From Brachypodium distachyon (lineage: Eukaryota > Streptophyta > Magnoliopsida > Poales > Poaceae), in assembly GCF_000005505.3 (NCBI RefSeq), contig NC_016135.3, positions 28,172,758 through 28,236,757 on the forward strand: a stretch of DNA of 64,000 nucleotides, in the 5' to 3' direction. Below the pieces are notes generated by a model that saw only the letters and a program-made list of their open reading frames with translations, did no database searches and was not told the origin of the DNA. Position 1 is the stretch's first letter. Every line of letters begins with the position of its first letter. Made by a program: the position numbers and the translations under genes. Positions 1-9,187 of this stretch are shown in pieces.

Positions 1-1542
1 AACAAGGCCTTCTGCTACCCACCTCCATATCAGCATATTCTTCTCAATCCAATGGTTTTCCGGGAATAGGCCTAGGTACAAAAAACAACTCTGCAGATGC
101 AAGGGTAGATCATAATAGCTGAGAGACATTATCATCCTTACGTTCTCTAGAACCTCTTCCTTCTTGGCCTGATCAAGACCGCTAGATTTATACACTTCAG
201 ACCACTTCTGCCATGGTTTATTAGCAAGCAAGCTACCTATAGCAATGATAGCTATTGGCACACCACCACATTTTCTCAGAAATTTATCTGACAAACTATC
301 AAATTCAGACAAGGCATCAGTACCAGGGCTTTTAGTGTCAGCACCAAATACTTTGGTACGGAGTAACTCTATGGAGCTGGGACTGGAAAGTCGTTTTATC
401 GTGTAAACGCCAGCAACTTCTTTGGCAACGTCGTGGTTACGAGTGGTGATGATGATTTTACTTCCATCGCTACCCTCAAAAGCACATTTAATCAAGTCCC
501 AGGTTTTCTTATCCCATATATCATCGATGACAATTAAGCACCTATTCACACCAAAAGGGAAGAGACTTGAATAAACGACTGTGATTATACTCAAAATGCA
601 GGGGAGAAGGCAGAAAAACTATAGGAGTACGGTAATGCAGGATTTACCAATAAATAACTCAATACATTGTTTTTTTAGAATGCTTATCACACCGTTGGAA
701 TTAATGCTTCTAAGTTGCACATATTACTGTTCGTGCTTACAACATGGTGCTATAAGAGGCATCACAAATCTTAAAAGTGCATTTTGCAACATAAGAGGCA
801 ATTCTATGTAATCTAAAACTCATATATATAGAAATAATTAATAATAGAGAAGATTGACTGTTCATACATGCACAATCAATATACATTAATTTGTTAAAGA
901 TTAAGATAAGTGCCCACCTAACATATGAACATATAATTGATGAGAATGTAATCTTTAGCATGAATTTATAACAATAATTCATTATTTATACATCAGGAAA
1001 TCATGTTTGCAATTATAATTAATTCATAATTTTTATATTTATTTCTTGGGAGAATTCCATCTTTACCACCATGTTTTGACATTTGTGACTACCCCATTTA
1101 ACAAAATATTCCTCCCGCTTATCCCATTTAGCGAAACTTATTTACATTACTTAATTAAACATGTGATAGATTTTACTACATTTAGCAAACTCCCTCATTT
1201 AGGAAATGCTAATTGATGTGGCTCGCGACAAGCTTCAACGTGGACAGCATGACCATGGTGCGGGCTAGGGATGGCACCCGCAAGGTATGGGTACGGGTGG
1301 TGCCTTCCCATACCCTTACCCGTTCCTTTTGATCTTACCCGTTACCCGTACCCATACCTGCCAACGGGTACAACTTTTTCCCATACCCGTTACTCGTCAG
1401 GGTAGACGGGTATCCGCGGTAAAAATACCCATGTTAAAATTTGATCGCATAGTCGTAAACAACAATATATTCCTTTGAAGTAATAAGATTTTTCTCAAAA
1501 AAAGTAATAATCTTGTCATAAACAACACTACACTAGCACAAT

Positions 1543-1573
<31 letters not shown>

Positions 1574-3157
1574 CCACATAGAAAGGCAATGTAACATTAA
1601 AAATAGCAACACATCATGACAAAAACTGCAGCACATTGTGAGCCTATCTTCTCTGTGAAGATCACACTCACACGCTAGTTAGTATATGGATAAACGGGTA
1701 CATGTGTATGGGTTACGCATTCCCATACCCGTACTCGCTCTACCGGATGGCCACGGGATTTTTCCCATTTACGTACCCGTTGGTAAAGTTTTTTTTTTCC
1801 AAACCCGTGCCCTAATGGGGATTTACCCGCCGGGTAAGCTGGTAATGCCCATTTAGTGAAACTTATTTACATTACTTAATTAAACCTGTGATAGATTTTA
1901 CTACATTTAGCGAACTCTCTCATTTAGGAAATGCTAATTGATGTGGCTCGCGACAAGCTTCAACGTGGACGGCGCGACCGTGGTGCTGGTCGACTGCTCG
2001 GCGAGCCTCAGTTGCCAGGTCCGTGTGGTCTTCGGCTCCGTGCCTCCGTGACCACGGCCATGCATGGCTTCCGTGGAGGCTGAGGAGCTCGTATGGTTCG
2101 TGTTAGAGCACCCGTGCATAAACACATAATCGATAGAATAATACGAAGTTACAAACTGTAATCGGAAGCTAACGACACAAATCAAGCATAAACACACCAT
2201 CCAACTAACTTTGTAGCCGCCAAACTGACATTTTCCTTCAAACTCCCCTCGTTCCTAAATCTAGCTAAGATGTTCTAGTTTTGTCCTGATTTCTTAAGTT
2301 TTGACCAAGTTCATAGACAAGAAATCTGAACATCTTATAAAAAGAAACATAGGTGCTAGCTAGCAAGCATCGATGCATGCGTACCTCTTATCCACCAGGA
2401 ATTTTCGCAGTATCTTGATTAGCTGGTATTGGTGATGTAGTTCATTAACACGATCCTCTGCCTGAAGTTCAATGAGGATGTCCCTCAGAACCTTCTCCGG
2501 GCAAGCACACTGACCGATAGGAACAAGAGCCTCACAATCGAATTCCCCTTTGATCTTGATGCACACTGCTCGAGCAAGGGTGGTTTTGCCCAGCCCTCCC
2601 ATCCCGACAATGGAGACATGATTAAGCTTGGACAGCATCTGGATTAGCTCGTCAGTTGCCCCATCTATGCCAACAGGGTCAGATTCCTTGGTGCACAGGG
2701 CAATGATACGAGAGTTCACTTTCTCTGTGGGAGTAGTTTCCATTAACCTATGGAGATACCTGGCATGCCGCTCACTCACCTCCTTAATCTTGGCCATTAT
2801 TTTAGAGATGTAGCTGGCTATCTCATGGTTAATCTTCCACTTGGCGAACTTGCTCACGGGAGAACGGAGGGTGCCTTTGGTCGACTCGAGGTGCTCGATG
2901 TGCACCATGAAGGTGTGGAGGCGCGTCTGCATGTCGTACGACAGCTCGCTGACCTCGCCGGCCCAGGGCTTCACCTGCGGGTCAAGCTTGTCCGGCGGCG
3001 TGCTGGAGATCTTCGCGAGGGCAGGTTCCATTCTCTCCAGCTCGATCTGGAGGCTCTTCACCCCATTCTTCACCTTCTCCTTCAAGCCCCACTCGTGCTT
3101 GAGCAGCTTCCCAAGACACGGCAGCACGGCGCGAAACGCCGATACTCCCAAGTCCAT
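1..3157 (-). CDS. CC-NB-ARC (NLR) disease-resistance protein, 5' part, cut by left window edge
   Basis: Intracellular immune receptor of the coiled-coil/NB-ARC/LRR class. Exon 1 is 3157-2385 and exon 2 runs from 541 to beyond base 1. The donor after the DKR codons and the acceptor at 542-543 rejoin an AGG codon and give the kinase-2 motif LIVIDDIW. The first ~170 residues are a helical Rx-type N domain. The P-loop GMGGLGKTTLA follows at about residue 190. Exon 2 adds the RNBS-B stretch SKIIITTRN, the GLPL-type CGGVPIAI and the RNBS-D-type CFLYLGLFPENHW. The MHD motif and LRRs lie outside the window. I chose the ATG at 3157 over an in-frame one at 3181 because it begins the usual MDLGVSAF-type start. 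The 1.84-kb intron splits NB-ARC between P-loop and kinase-2, a position known from some grass NLRs. No stop or frameshift is seen in either exon. Whether the full gene is functional cannot be judged here. Confidence 0.88.
1123..1989. mobile_element. Small non-autonomous element (hAT-like?) in the NLR intron, flanked by 142-bp direct repeats
   Basis: Two copies of a ~142-bp sequence (1123-1264 and 1848-1989), differing at only a handful of bases, flank a ~580-bp centre rich in ACGGGTATGGG-type repeats and their complements. The centre begins GGGATGGCACCCG and ends near GGTAATGCCC, so its ends are weakly inverted, as in small hAT derivatives. It has no coding capacity. The long direct repeats are unusual for a DNA transposon and may be a local duplication. 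The class assignment is tentative. Confidence 0.4.
1546..1574. repeat. (AAC)n microsatellite
   Basis: Nine or so uninterrupted AAC units inside the NLR intron element. Confidence 0.85.
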
Positions 3158-3242
3158 GGTCGCACACGGTCTGTCTCTCACCCCCCTCTCTGTGTTAGTT
3201 CTCTTTACTTGTTGTCGTCTCTGCTTCCTTTGAGAAGCTCGT

Positions 3243-3250
3243 TATTTATA
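3243..3250 (-). promoter_or_regulatory. TATA box of the NLR gene
   Basis: On the minus strand this reads TATAAATA, 86 bp upstream of the chosen start codon, which leaves a leader of roughly 55 bp. A 13-bp tandem repeat (GTTATTTTACGCG twice, 3274-3299) lies just upstream. No other promoter element is claimed. Confidence 0.55.
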
Positions 3251-3660
3251 GAGGACATTGGCTCCAAGACACCGTTATTTTACGCGGTTATTTTACGCGG
3301 TCTTTCTGGCTGCTGGATTACGCATTACGGTCAATTTTCCCTTATTTATACTGTTGGCTGCCGACGCAGGCGTGCAGATAGCTAGAAATATGAATATGCT
3401 CGGAGATTTCGGTGCGGAGGTTATTTTCTGTAGCTATGGATGGCCGTCCAACACGACCCAAGGAGGCAGGCCTACTAGACATGCTGTTGGCCTGTCATGT
3501 CGAGTGCAGTGCCCATGATGGCAGATTAGCATGCGAGTCGTAGCACCTTCTCGTCAGACGTGTTTTGCCTTGCCTATTTTAGGATGTAGGTACACTGTTT
3601 CTCGTGTCTCGTCACCTGCTGCGCCAGTTTGAATCGCTAACTTTAGACTTGCTCGTACGT

Positions 3661-4376
3661 CTCTCTCCCGACACACGATCGTGCACCTCTGTGTCTTGCT
3701 CTCTGCAAAACGTACGTAGCCTAGGCTCTTTGGTGGGTGACTATGGGGTGATGTGCGAATAGCGGAAGAGACATAAAGTTTAGCTAGGGCACTGCTGTAC
3801 GTGCGCCATTGGGTACGGTGGGGGTGGTTCGCGGGTGTGCCCTCTTTGCAGGTGACGCCGCCCCCGGAACGGATCCACTGCATGCCGTGTTGCATGCGCG
3901 AATTCTAAACAATTGTTTGCTCAAGACCAACACGGAAGGAGCGCGCGACCTGACCTGATATATCAATATATTCAGAGACCAACTGTACGTCTAGCTGGGA
4001 ATTTGTCCTTCCACGCAGCATCCTAGCTAGCTAGCTTGGATCATCTTCTTGGAGAATGCAACTCGACGCTCGGCACATGCTTTACCTAGCAATTTCGAAA
4101 CTAAAAAGCGAAAGCACACATCTTGTACTAACATCGATCGTGAATAATCTTTGCCGGCCACCGGAGCATCTCTGCCGGATGAATTAAGAGCTTTAACGTT
4201 CACGCGGGGGGCTGCCAAAGAAGGCCTCTTCCTTGAAGACCAGCTGGTCTGGTGGCAAATTCCTAGCTGCATGTCTCCATTTACGAGAAAGTGTACTGAC
4301 TATCCTCGATCAAGACTTCTTTGAGTGATAACCGTGACACTAGTATATCGCACATATAACATCCTGTGATTTTTTA
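3661..4376. repeat. Segmental duplication, copy 1 (partner at 7986-8634)
   Basis: The segment shares ordered blocks with 7986-8634. Examples are the CCCGACACA(C/T)GATCGTGCAC block, TGCTCTCTGCAAAACGTA, AGCGGAAGAGACATAAAG, CCAACACGGAAGGAGCG, AATTTGTCCTTCCACGCAGCA and GGATCATCT(T/C)CTTGGAG. Blocks are separated by small indels. Both copies end in the same truncated FBD F-box exon, so the truncation came before the duplication. Copy 1 is cut at its right end by a LINE insertion. Confidence 0.75.
4220..4376 (-). pseudogene. FBD F-box gene fragment (copy E), start of exon 2 only
   Basis: Read on the minus strand, the bases resemble the beginning of exon 2 of the intact FBD genes: the F-box region (GATAACCGTGACA on the plus strand), the TTTCTCGT-type SRxW region and the block encoding ETFFGS. 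The reading frame is broken. Nothing of the LRR or FBD part remains on the 3' side, and exon 1 is lost to the LINE that begins at about 4377. Certainly non-functional as a protein gene. Confidence 0.7.
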
Positions 4377-5521
4377 GAACTAGGAGCAAGCTCCCGATTT
4401 CATTACAGTTTGATAGAGGTTCAGCAAGAAAGTAAAACAGATTGCCAGCAACTTCTGGACAATCACCAAACAGCAGCCATCCTCTACCTATCACAGTAGA
4501 ATAGAGACCAAATAAAGACAGATCATTTCAATGTCAATCAACCAGCCTCCAGGCGCATGTGCATGTTCCAACCAAACGACTTGTTCAGGATATCCATCAC
4601 AACCTTTCTCAAAATAACAGATGCAGCCAACAACTTCTTCTTGGCATCAGGTTTCTGTAGAATTGACCATGAATCCAGCCAATAGCATAATGAAAACACT
4701 AAATTAGTGGGGTCACCAGGAAATTTATTCTGAAAGCAAATTGCATTCCTAGCTTTCCAAAGTGACCAACAAAGCGCAGAAGTACCAATTATTAAGATTT
4801 GTCGAATACCAACAGGGAAAGTTCTCACCCAATCATGAATAGACAACATAGAAACTGGGAATGAATCAATACCAAATGTGCAGCCTACAACTCTCCAAAC
4901 AAACTTAGCAACTGGACACTTTAAGAAGTGGTGATCTATACTTTCATCCCTATCACAAAAAACACAATTCTTTGGGCCTTCCCAGCCCCTATGCAAAAGA
5001 TTATCCCTAGTCAAAATGCTATTTTTCTCAATCAACCACATGAAACTTTAATCTTAAGAGGAATTTTAAGGCTCCAGAAGTACTTAAAAGGGAAAGCAAT
5101 CTGTTTAGTAATAAGCACATTGTAAAAAGACCTAACAGAAAATTTACCATTCTTTTCCAGCAGCCACCAACTACTATCCTCCTGAGCCCCTAAAACTACA
5201 GCAGAATAGAGCACCTTGAGATCCTCCCATAACTGGAAGGTCTCCGGACTAAAGTTTCTTCTAAACGTCATATGCTGACACCCATCTCGGAGAGCATCAG
5301 CAACAGTAATGTTTTGATTCATATAGATGTTAAACAGTTTATGAAATCTAGTACTAAAAGCTACATCTCCGAGCCACATGTCCTCCCAAAAAGGAATACT
5401 TCTCCCATTACCCACTATCTTCGTACAGAAACTATTGTATAATTCTTTAACCTGCAGTGAGATTGATTTGTATAGATTTTTATACAAATCCAAGTCACTG
5501 CTTGATCTCTTAGCATTTATT
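4377..5521 (-). mobile_element. LINE fragment, ORF2 3' part with zinc-binding (zf-RVT) domain
   Basis: A minus-strand non-LTR retrotransposon remnant. Its 3' end is at the A-rich tail (CTAGTTCTAAAAAATC read on the minus strand) and abuts the FBD fragment. Two overlapping reading frames (about 5517-5032 and 5041-4538) together encode the tail of ORF2. This includes FWEDMWLGD, the WWLLEKNGKFSVRSFY region, and the Cys/His knuckle with CVFCDRDESIDHHFLKC followed by a Trp-rich C-terminus. The frame changes near 5035, so one frameshift at least is present. No reverse-transcriptase catalytic domain is left. The upstream limit is uncertain because another element begins near 5539. Confidence 0.75.
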
Positions 5522-5538
5522 GTGAGGTAAATCGGGAG

Positions 5539-6601
5539 CATACCTGGACATTCCTCAGGCCAGGCCCGACCACCGACTCTGAAGCCCGAGCCTGGCCCGA
5601 AGCCCGAATTTTTCCCAAAACACAAGCCCGAGTTCGGCCCGGCAAAAGCCCGCAAGCCCGGCCCGAGGCCCGGCAGTTGACAGATTTTAGACAAAATAGA
5701 AGGCAATAATCAATTTCATTCAACCTGTAGGCCGCAATCAACGCATGAGCACGCACACACTAAACAACAACATGCTAAGACCTTGTAGATCAAGTATCTA
5801 ACAGCAGCAACGACGCCTAAAAAAACAGCAACAGGAGCCGTCGTAGATCGCTGGAGATGGGCAGATGGCGGACGAGGGAGAAGGGGCTGGCTTCAGAAGT
5901 TCAGATCTGAGGGAGACGGACTTGGCTTCAGATCTGCAGTGGACGAGGAAGATCGCCGTCGCACGGTGGTCGTCGGAGAGGAGGCCGTCGCGCGGTGGTC
6001 GGAGGAACGAATAGCAGATCGGGGGGTAAGCAGCGACGGAGGCGGCGCTGGTGATACTTGGCGTTGTGCTGTCCAGCGGCGTCCATGGCAGCGGCGGCGG
6101 ACGGTCAGAGGAGAGGAAGGGGGTGGCTGGCGACGCGCGCGATCGGAGAGGAGGAGGCGCCCGTGGCGGCGTCGGGCGGTACTCGGAGAGGGAGGCTGCT
6201 CAGGCGTCGGCGTCGTAGGAGAGGAAGGCCGGTCGGCGGCGTCGTCGAGGATCAGCTCCCGTACCGGCCGCGTGCGCCGCCGCCGCGTCGGGCCATGGCG
6301 TGCGCGATGCGCGGTTGGGGTAAGCGCCGCCACCGAGACCGAGATAAAGAGAGAGTCCAGTGGGATTTGGAGTTGGGGGCAGTTAGGGTTTGGAGGGTAT
6401 ATGTGTGGAACATTGGTAGCTTGTTGGGCCAGGCCGGCTGGACGTGGGGTGGAGGGGCTGCTGGGCCATTTTTTCTGCAGCCAGAAATTAATACCGGGCC
6501 GGGCCGGGCTTATTTCGGGCTGTAAAATAAAGCCGGAGCCCGGCCCGAAAATTGCCTCGGGCCGGGCCGGGTCGTTGTGCCGGGCTGCCATGCCCAGGTA
6601 T
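5539..6601. mobile_element. GC-rich non-autonomous DNA element with imperfect terminal inverted repeats
   Basis: About 1.06 kb. The left end reads ATACCTGGACATTCC and the right end, inverted, reads ATACCTGGGCATGGC. Near-identical 9-bp flanks (AATCGGGAG at 5530-5538, AATCCGGAG at 6602-6610) look like a target duplication. Subterminal zones near both ends are dense in GCCCGG and its complement (5560-5670, 6495-6590). Long open frames in the middle (5893-6696 on the minus strand, 5939-6649 on the plus strand) are compositional and resemble no family I recognise. The organisation suggests a hAT-type derivative, but the superfamily is not proven. Confidence 0.45.
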
Positions 6602-6787
6602 AATCCGGAGAGACCTAAGGCCACTGTTCGGGTTGACCATGTGGAGTAAAATTTGATGTGCACCTGTACACTATGGAACCTACGTTTTCGCTTCAAGCTA
6701 GTGCTTTTTTTTATGGAAACTAATGCTTTTTAGTAATGCTTTTTCTCAAAATTCTCCAAATATTATTATTTTCAATATCTTTTTCTA

Positions 6788-6960
6788 GTGCGCAAGGTAA
6801 AACAATTGGTTTTTCCAATGTTCAAGGCAAAACAATGTTTCTTCAATGTTTTCTTCAGTCGCCAGGCAGAAACATTGTTTTTTTTCTTCCAATGTGCGTA
6901 AGGCAAGTACATTGTTTTTCCAATATTTTTTTCCAATGCCCATGGTTAAATAATGTTGTG
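6788..6960. repeat. Degenerate tandem repeat, about 30-45-bp units
   Basis: Four to five diverged copies of a unit like CAAGGCAAAACAATG followed by TTTTTCCAATGT. AT-rich, with no coding sense. Confidence 0.6.
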
Positions 6961-7062
6961 TATAGTGAGACACACGACGGCGGCGATGAGCTAATAAAAA
7001 AACCCGCCGACAAGTAACTAAAATGTCTGACGAAGCTTGCACTTCGTGAAGGAAGCGAATTA

Positions 7063-7187
7063 GAGCAAGTACAATATGGTGACATGGACAGGGTGTAAGA
7101 TTTTAAATATAATATTTTTGGTGGGTTGGAGGGAAGAAAGAGGAGTGTGCTGTTAACTAGTACTCCAGTCAGTTGCAATACTTGCTC
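7063..7187. mobile_element. Short MITE, Tourist-like termini
   Basis: The left end is GAGCAAGTACAATA and the right end, inverted, is GAGCAAGTATTGCAAC. They are bordered by TTA and TAA-like trinucleotides. About 125 bp, non-coding. The exact right boundary is uncertain by one or two bases. Confidence 0.4.
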
Positions 7188-7269
7188 CTAAGCTCTCACG
7201 ATTAGCTAAAGATGACATGACAAGAGGTTACAGGCACCATTAGACCAAGCTATTTCTTTCGGGGTTTTT

Positions 7270-7800
7270 TTTGTGTAAGAATGGGAATTTATTTATTCAT
7301 TAACAACGAAATACACGAGAGAGCCTATATGGATCAAGGCTCTGAGAGTTACACATTTGCCTCAAAGGGCAGCCAGTAGTCCTATGATTTTTTTTAGCAC
7401 AAGAAATAATTGGACCTTGACTCTGAAGGCGTCTGCCTTTCCCAGCAAGATGATGTGCCAGAGTATTGTTGTCCCTAAAAGTATGTACCATAGTAGTCCC
7501 GAGATTGGAGTGAACTTCCATGATCTGTAGAAGACATGATCTTATAGACCAGTGACCTGGATGATTATCAGCATCTTTGTGTTGGCAAGCAAGTGCTAGA
7601 CTTTTGTCTGTGATAAACTTCGCCTCCTGCTTGATTTAGGTGGGAAAGAATGTTGGCAGCCAAGAGGGCTCCAAGCTGCATCGGAGTAAATGCTGAATCC
7701 CTGTATAAATGTATAAATGAGAAATCTGAGAAGTGGAGATGGGATTAGATTTAGATTGGTCTGTTTGATGTCCCTGATCATTGCTTGAATCTGAACATGC
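7270..7800 (-). mobile_element. LINE 3' fragment with RNase H-like (RVT_3) remnant
   Basis: On the minus strand, broken frames carry pieces typical of the RNase H-like tail of plant non-LTR elements: IYSDAAWSP near 7700, a middle section around 7560-7620, and FRDNNTLAHHLAGKGRR at about 7490-7410. The left end has a T-run (A-tail of the element) at about 7264-7271. At least two frame changes are needed, so it is dead. This domain type is absent from the LINE at 34.3 kb, so it belongs to a different LINE lineage. Confidence 0.6.
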
Positions 7801-7985
7801 TCCACGCTCCATCTCGAGACCTGCAATTAAGAATTTTGCATTTGGAAAAACTTATAGGAGGAGAGAGTTTTCTGTTAAAAAGGAAGTTGTTCCTGAATTT
7901 TCAAATGCAGCGGAGAAAAGTGAAGATATTTTTAGACGACCGATATTGCTGAAGATATTTTGGACGACCGATACTGCACAGCACG

Positions 7986-8634
7986 ACGATAGTCTCCCGA
8001 CACATGATCGTGCACGACTGTTGCACAGCATGCGCTACAGTGCTCCTCTGTGTCTTGCTCTCTGCAAAACGTAGCCTAGGCCTTAATTTGAGGACTTTTA
8101 AGGCGAAACAAACTCTTTGGAGGGAGACATAAAGCTTAGGCTAGGGCTTGCTAGACTAGTGCTGTTGGCGGTGGTGGTGGTGACTATATATGGGGTGATG
8201 TGCCAACAGCGGAAGAGACATAAAGCTTAGCTAGGGCACTGTAAACAGCCCGTCGTCTCAAGCGGGTGAGTGCGCGTGCCCCGTTTTCCTTGTGCAGGTG
8301 ACCAACACGGAAGGAGCGGCCACGACTGCGCGCGACCTGATATAGTATCAATCAATTCAGAGACGAACGACTGTCTGGCTAGGAATTTGTCCTTCCACGC
8401 AGCAGCCTATCTATAGCTTGGATCATCTCCTTGGAGGATGCAACTCGACACTCGGCACATGCAGATGCCGTTTAGCACCGGAGCACCCCTGCCGGATGAA
8501 GGCAAGCTTTAACCCGGGGGGGGGGGGGCGCTGCGAAAGAAGGTCTCTTCGTTGAACACCAGGTCTTTACGAGAAAGTGTGCTCATCCTCGATCAGTTTC
8601 AGTGATAACCGTGACAGTTGCATATAACATCCTG
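7986..8634. repeat. Segmental duplication, copy 2 (partner at 3661-4376)
   Basis: Partner of the 3661-4376 segment, with the same order of shared blocks. It contains a run of 13 G at about 8516-8528 just before the broken FBD exon. Unlike copy 1, its right side is still joined to intron 1 and exon 1 of the FBD fragment. Confidence 0.75.
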
Positions 8635-8815
8635 TAATGAGCATGAGAAGCCAATTGGTCACGCTCCTTGCTAACACCGTGCGTGATTTAGCAGATCATG
8701 TGGTTGACATATTTAAATATGGGTCCTTACATACATGGGATAGAAGTTGAAGCTCCATACTGAAACCATTGCTCTTGCTTTTGATGGAGTGTTCTTCACT
8801 GCTTTGTTTGTCCAT
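8530..8815 (-). pseudogene. FBD F-box gene fragment (copy D): exon 1 and broken start of exon 2
   Basis: Exon 1 (8815-8735, 81 bp) matches exon 1 of the three full-length FBD genes in length and sequence (MDKQSS... ending ELQLLSH, with Ser where the others have Pro). Exon 2 starts at 8631 but reads into a stop after a few codons. It lacks about 27 bp of the segment encoding WRQLGICHP and ends at about 8530 after the ETFF codons. The upstream leader sequence continues to about 9187 and resumes at 12633-12985 beyond the Harbinger element. It therefore represents a complete 5' end with almost no coding body. Confidence 0.75.
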
Positions 8816-9187
8816 CGGGGTACACTGATACGTACAGACTAGATAAACCATATGCACGGCTACTATTTCAGCAAGCAATCATGAATCACATCCACACAGC
8901 AATTTTGTTCTAGGAAACAGACAATAGCATTTGTCAACAAACTGCAAGTCAAAATACAAACAAAATGTAACGAGCCATCGTCGTCGACCACGAGACTGTG
9001 CATACACAACGATTCACTACTTCTGTAGTTCATAGCAGAGGTTAAAACCTTTTTTGACGAACCTGGCAGTGGTTCTGCCTTTTCCATTGAGCAAGGGGGA
9101 AAAACTGTACAAGGAGGACATGCTCCAGAGAAAAACAAACAAAGAAAGAATCTGTACAGAAAGAGAAATTGCCCAAAAGCAGATTAA

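Noticed and set aside
2750..3385. 211-aa plus-strand open frame
   Set aside because: It is antisense to exon 1 of the NLR gene, with no family features and a proper gene on the other strand.
5893..6696. 267-aa (minus) and 236-aa (plus) open frames
   Set aside because: Both lie in a GC-rich transposon centre, overlap each other and consist of Arg/Ser/Pro-rich sequence without motifs.
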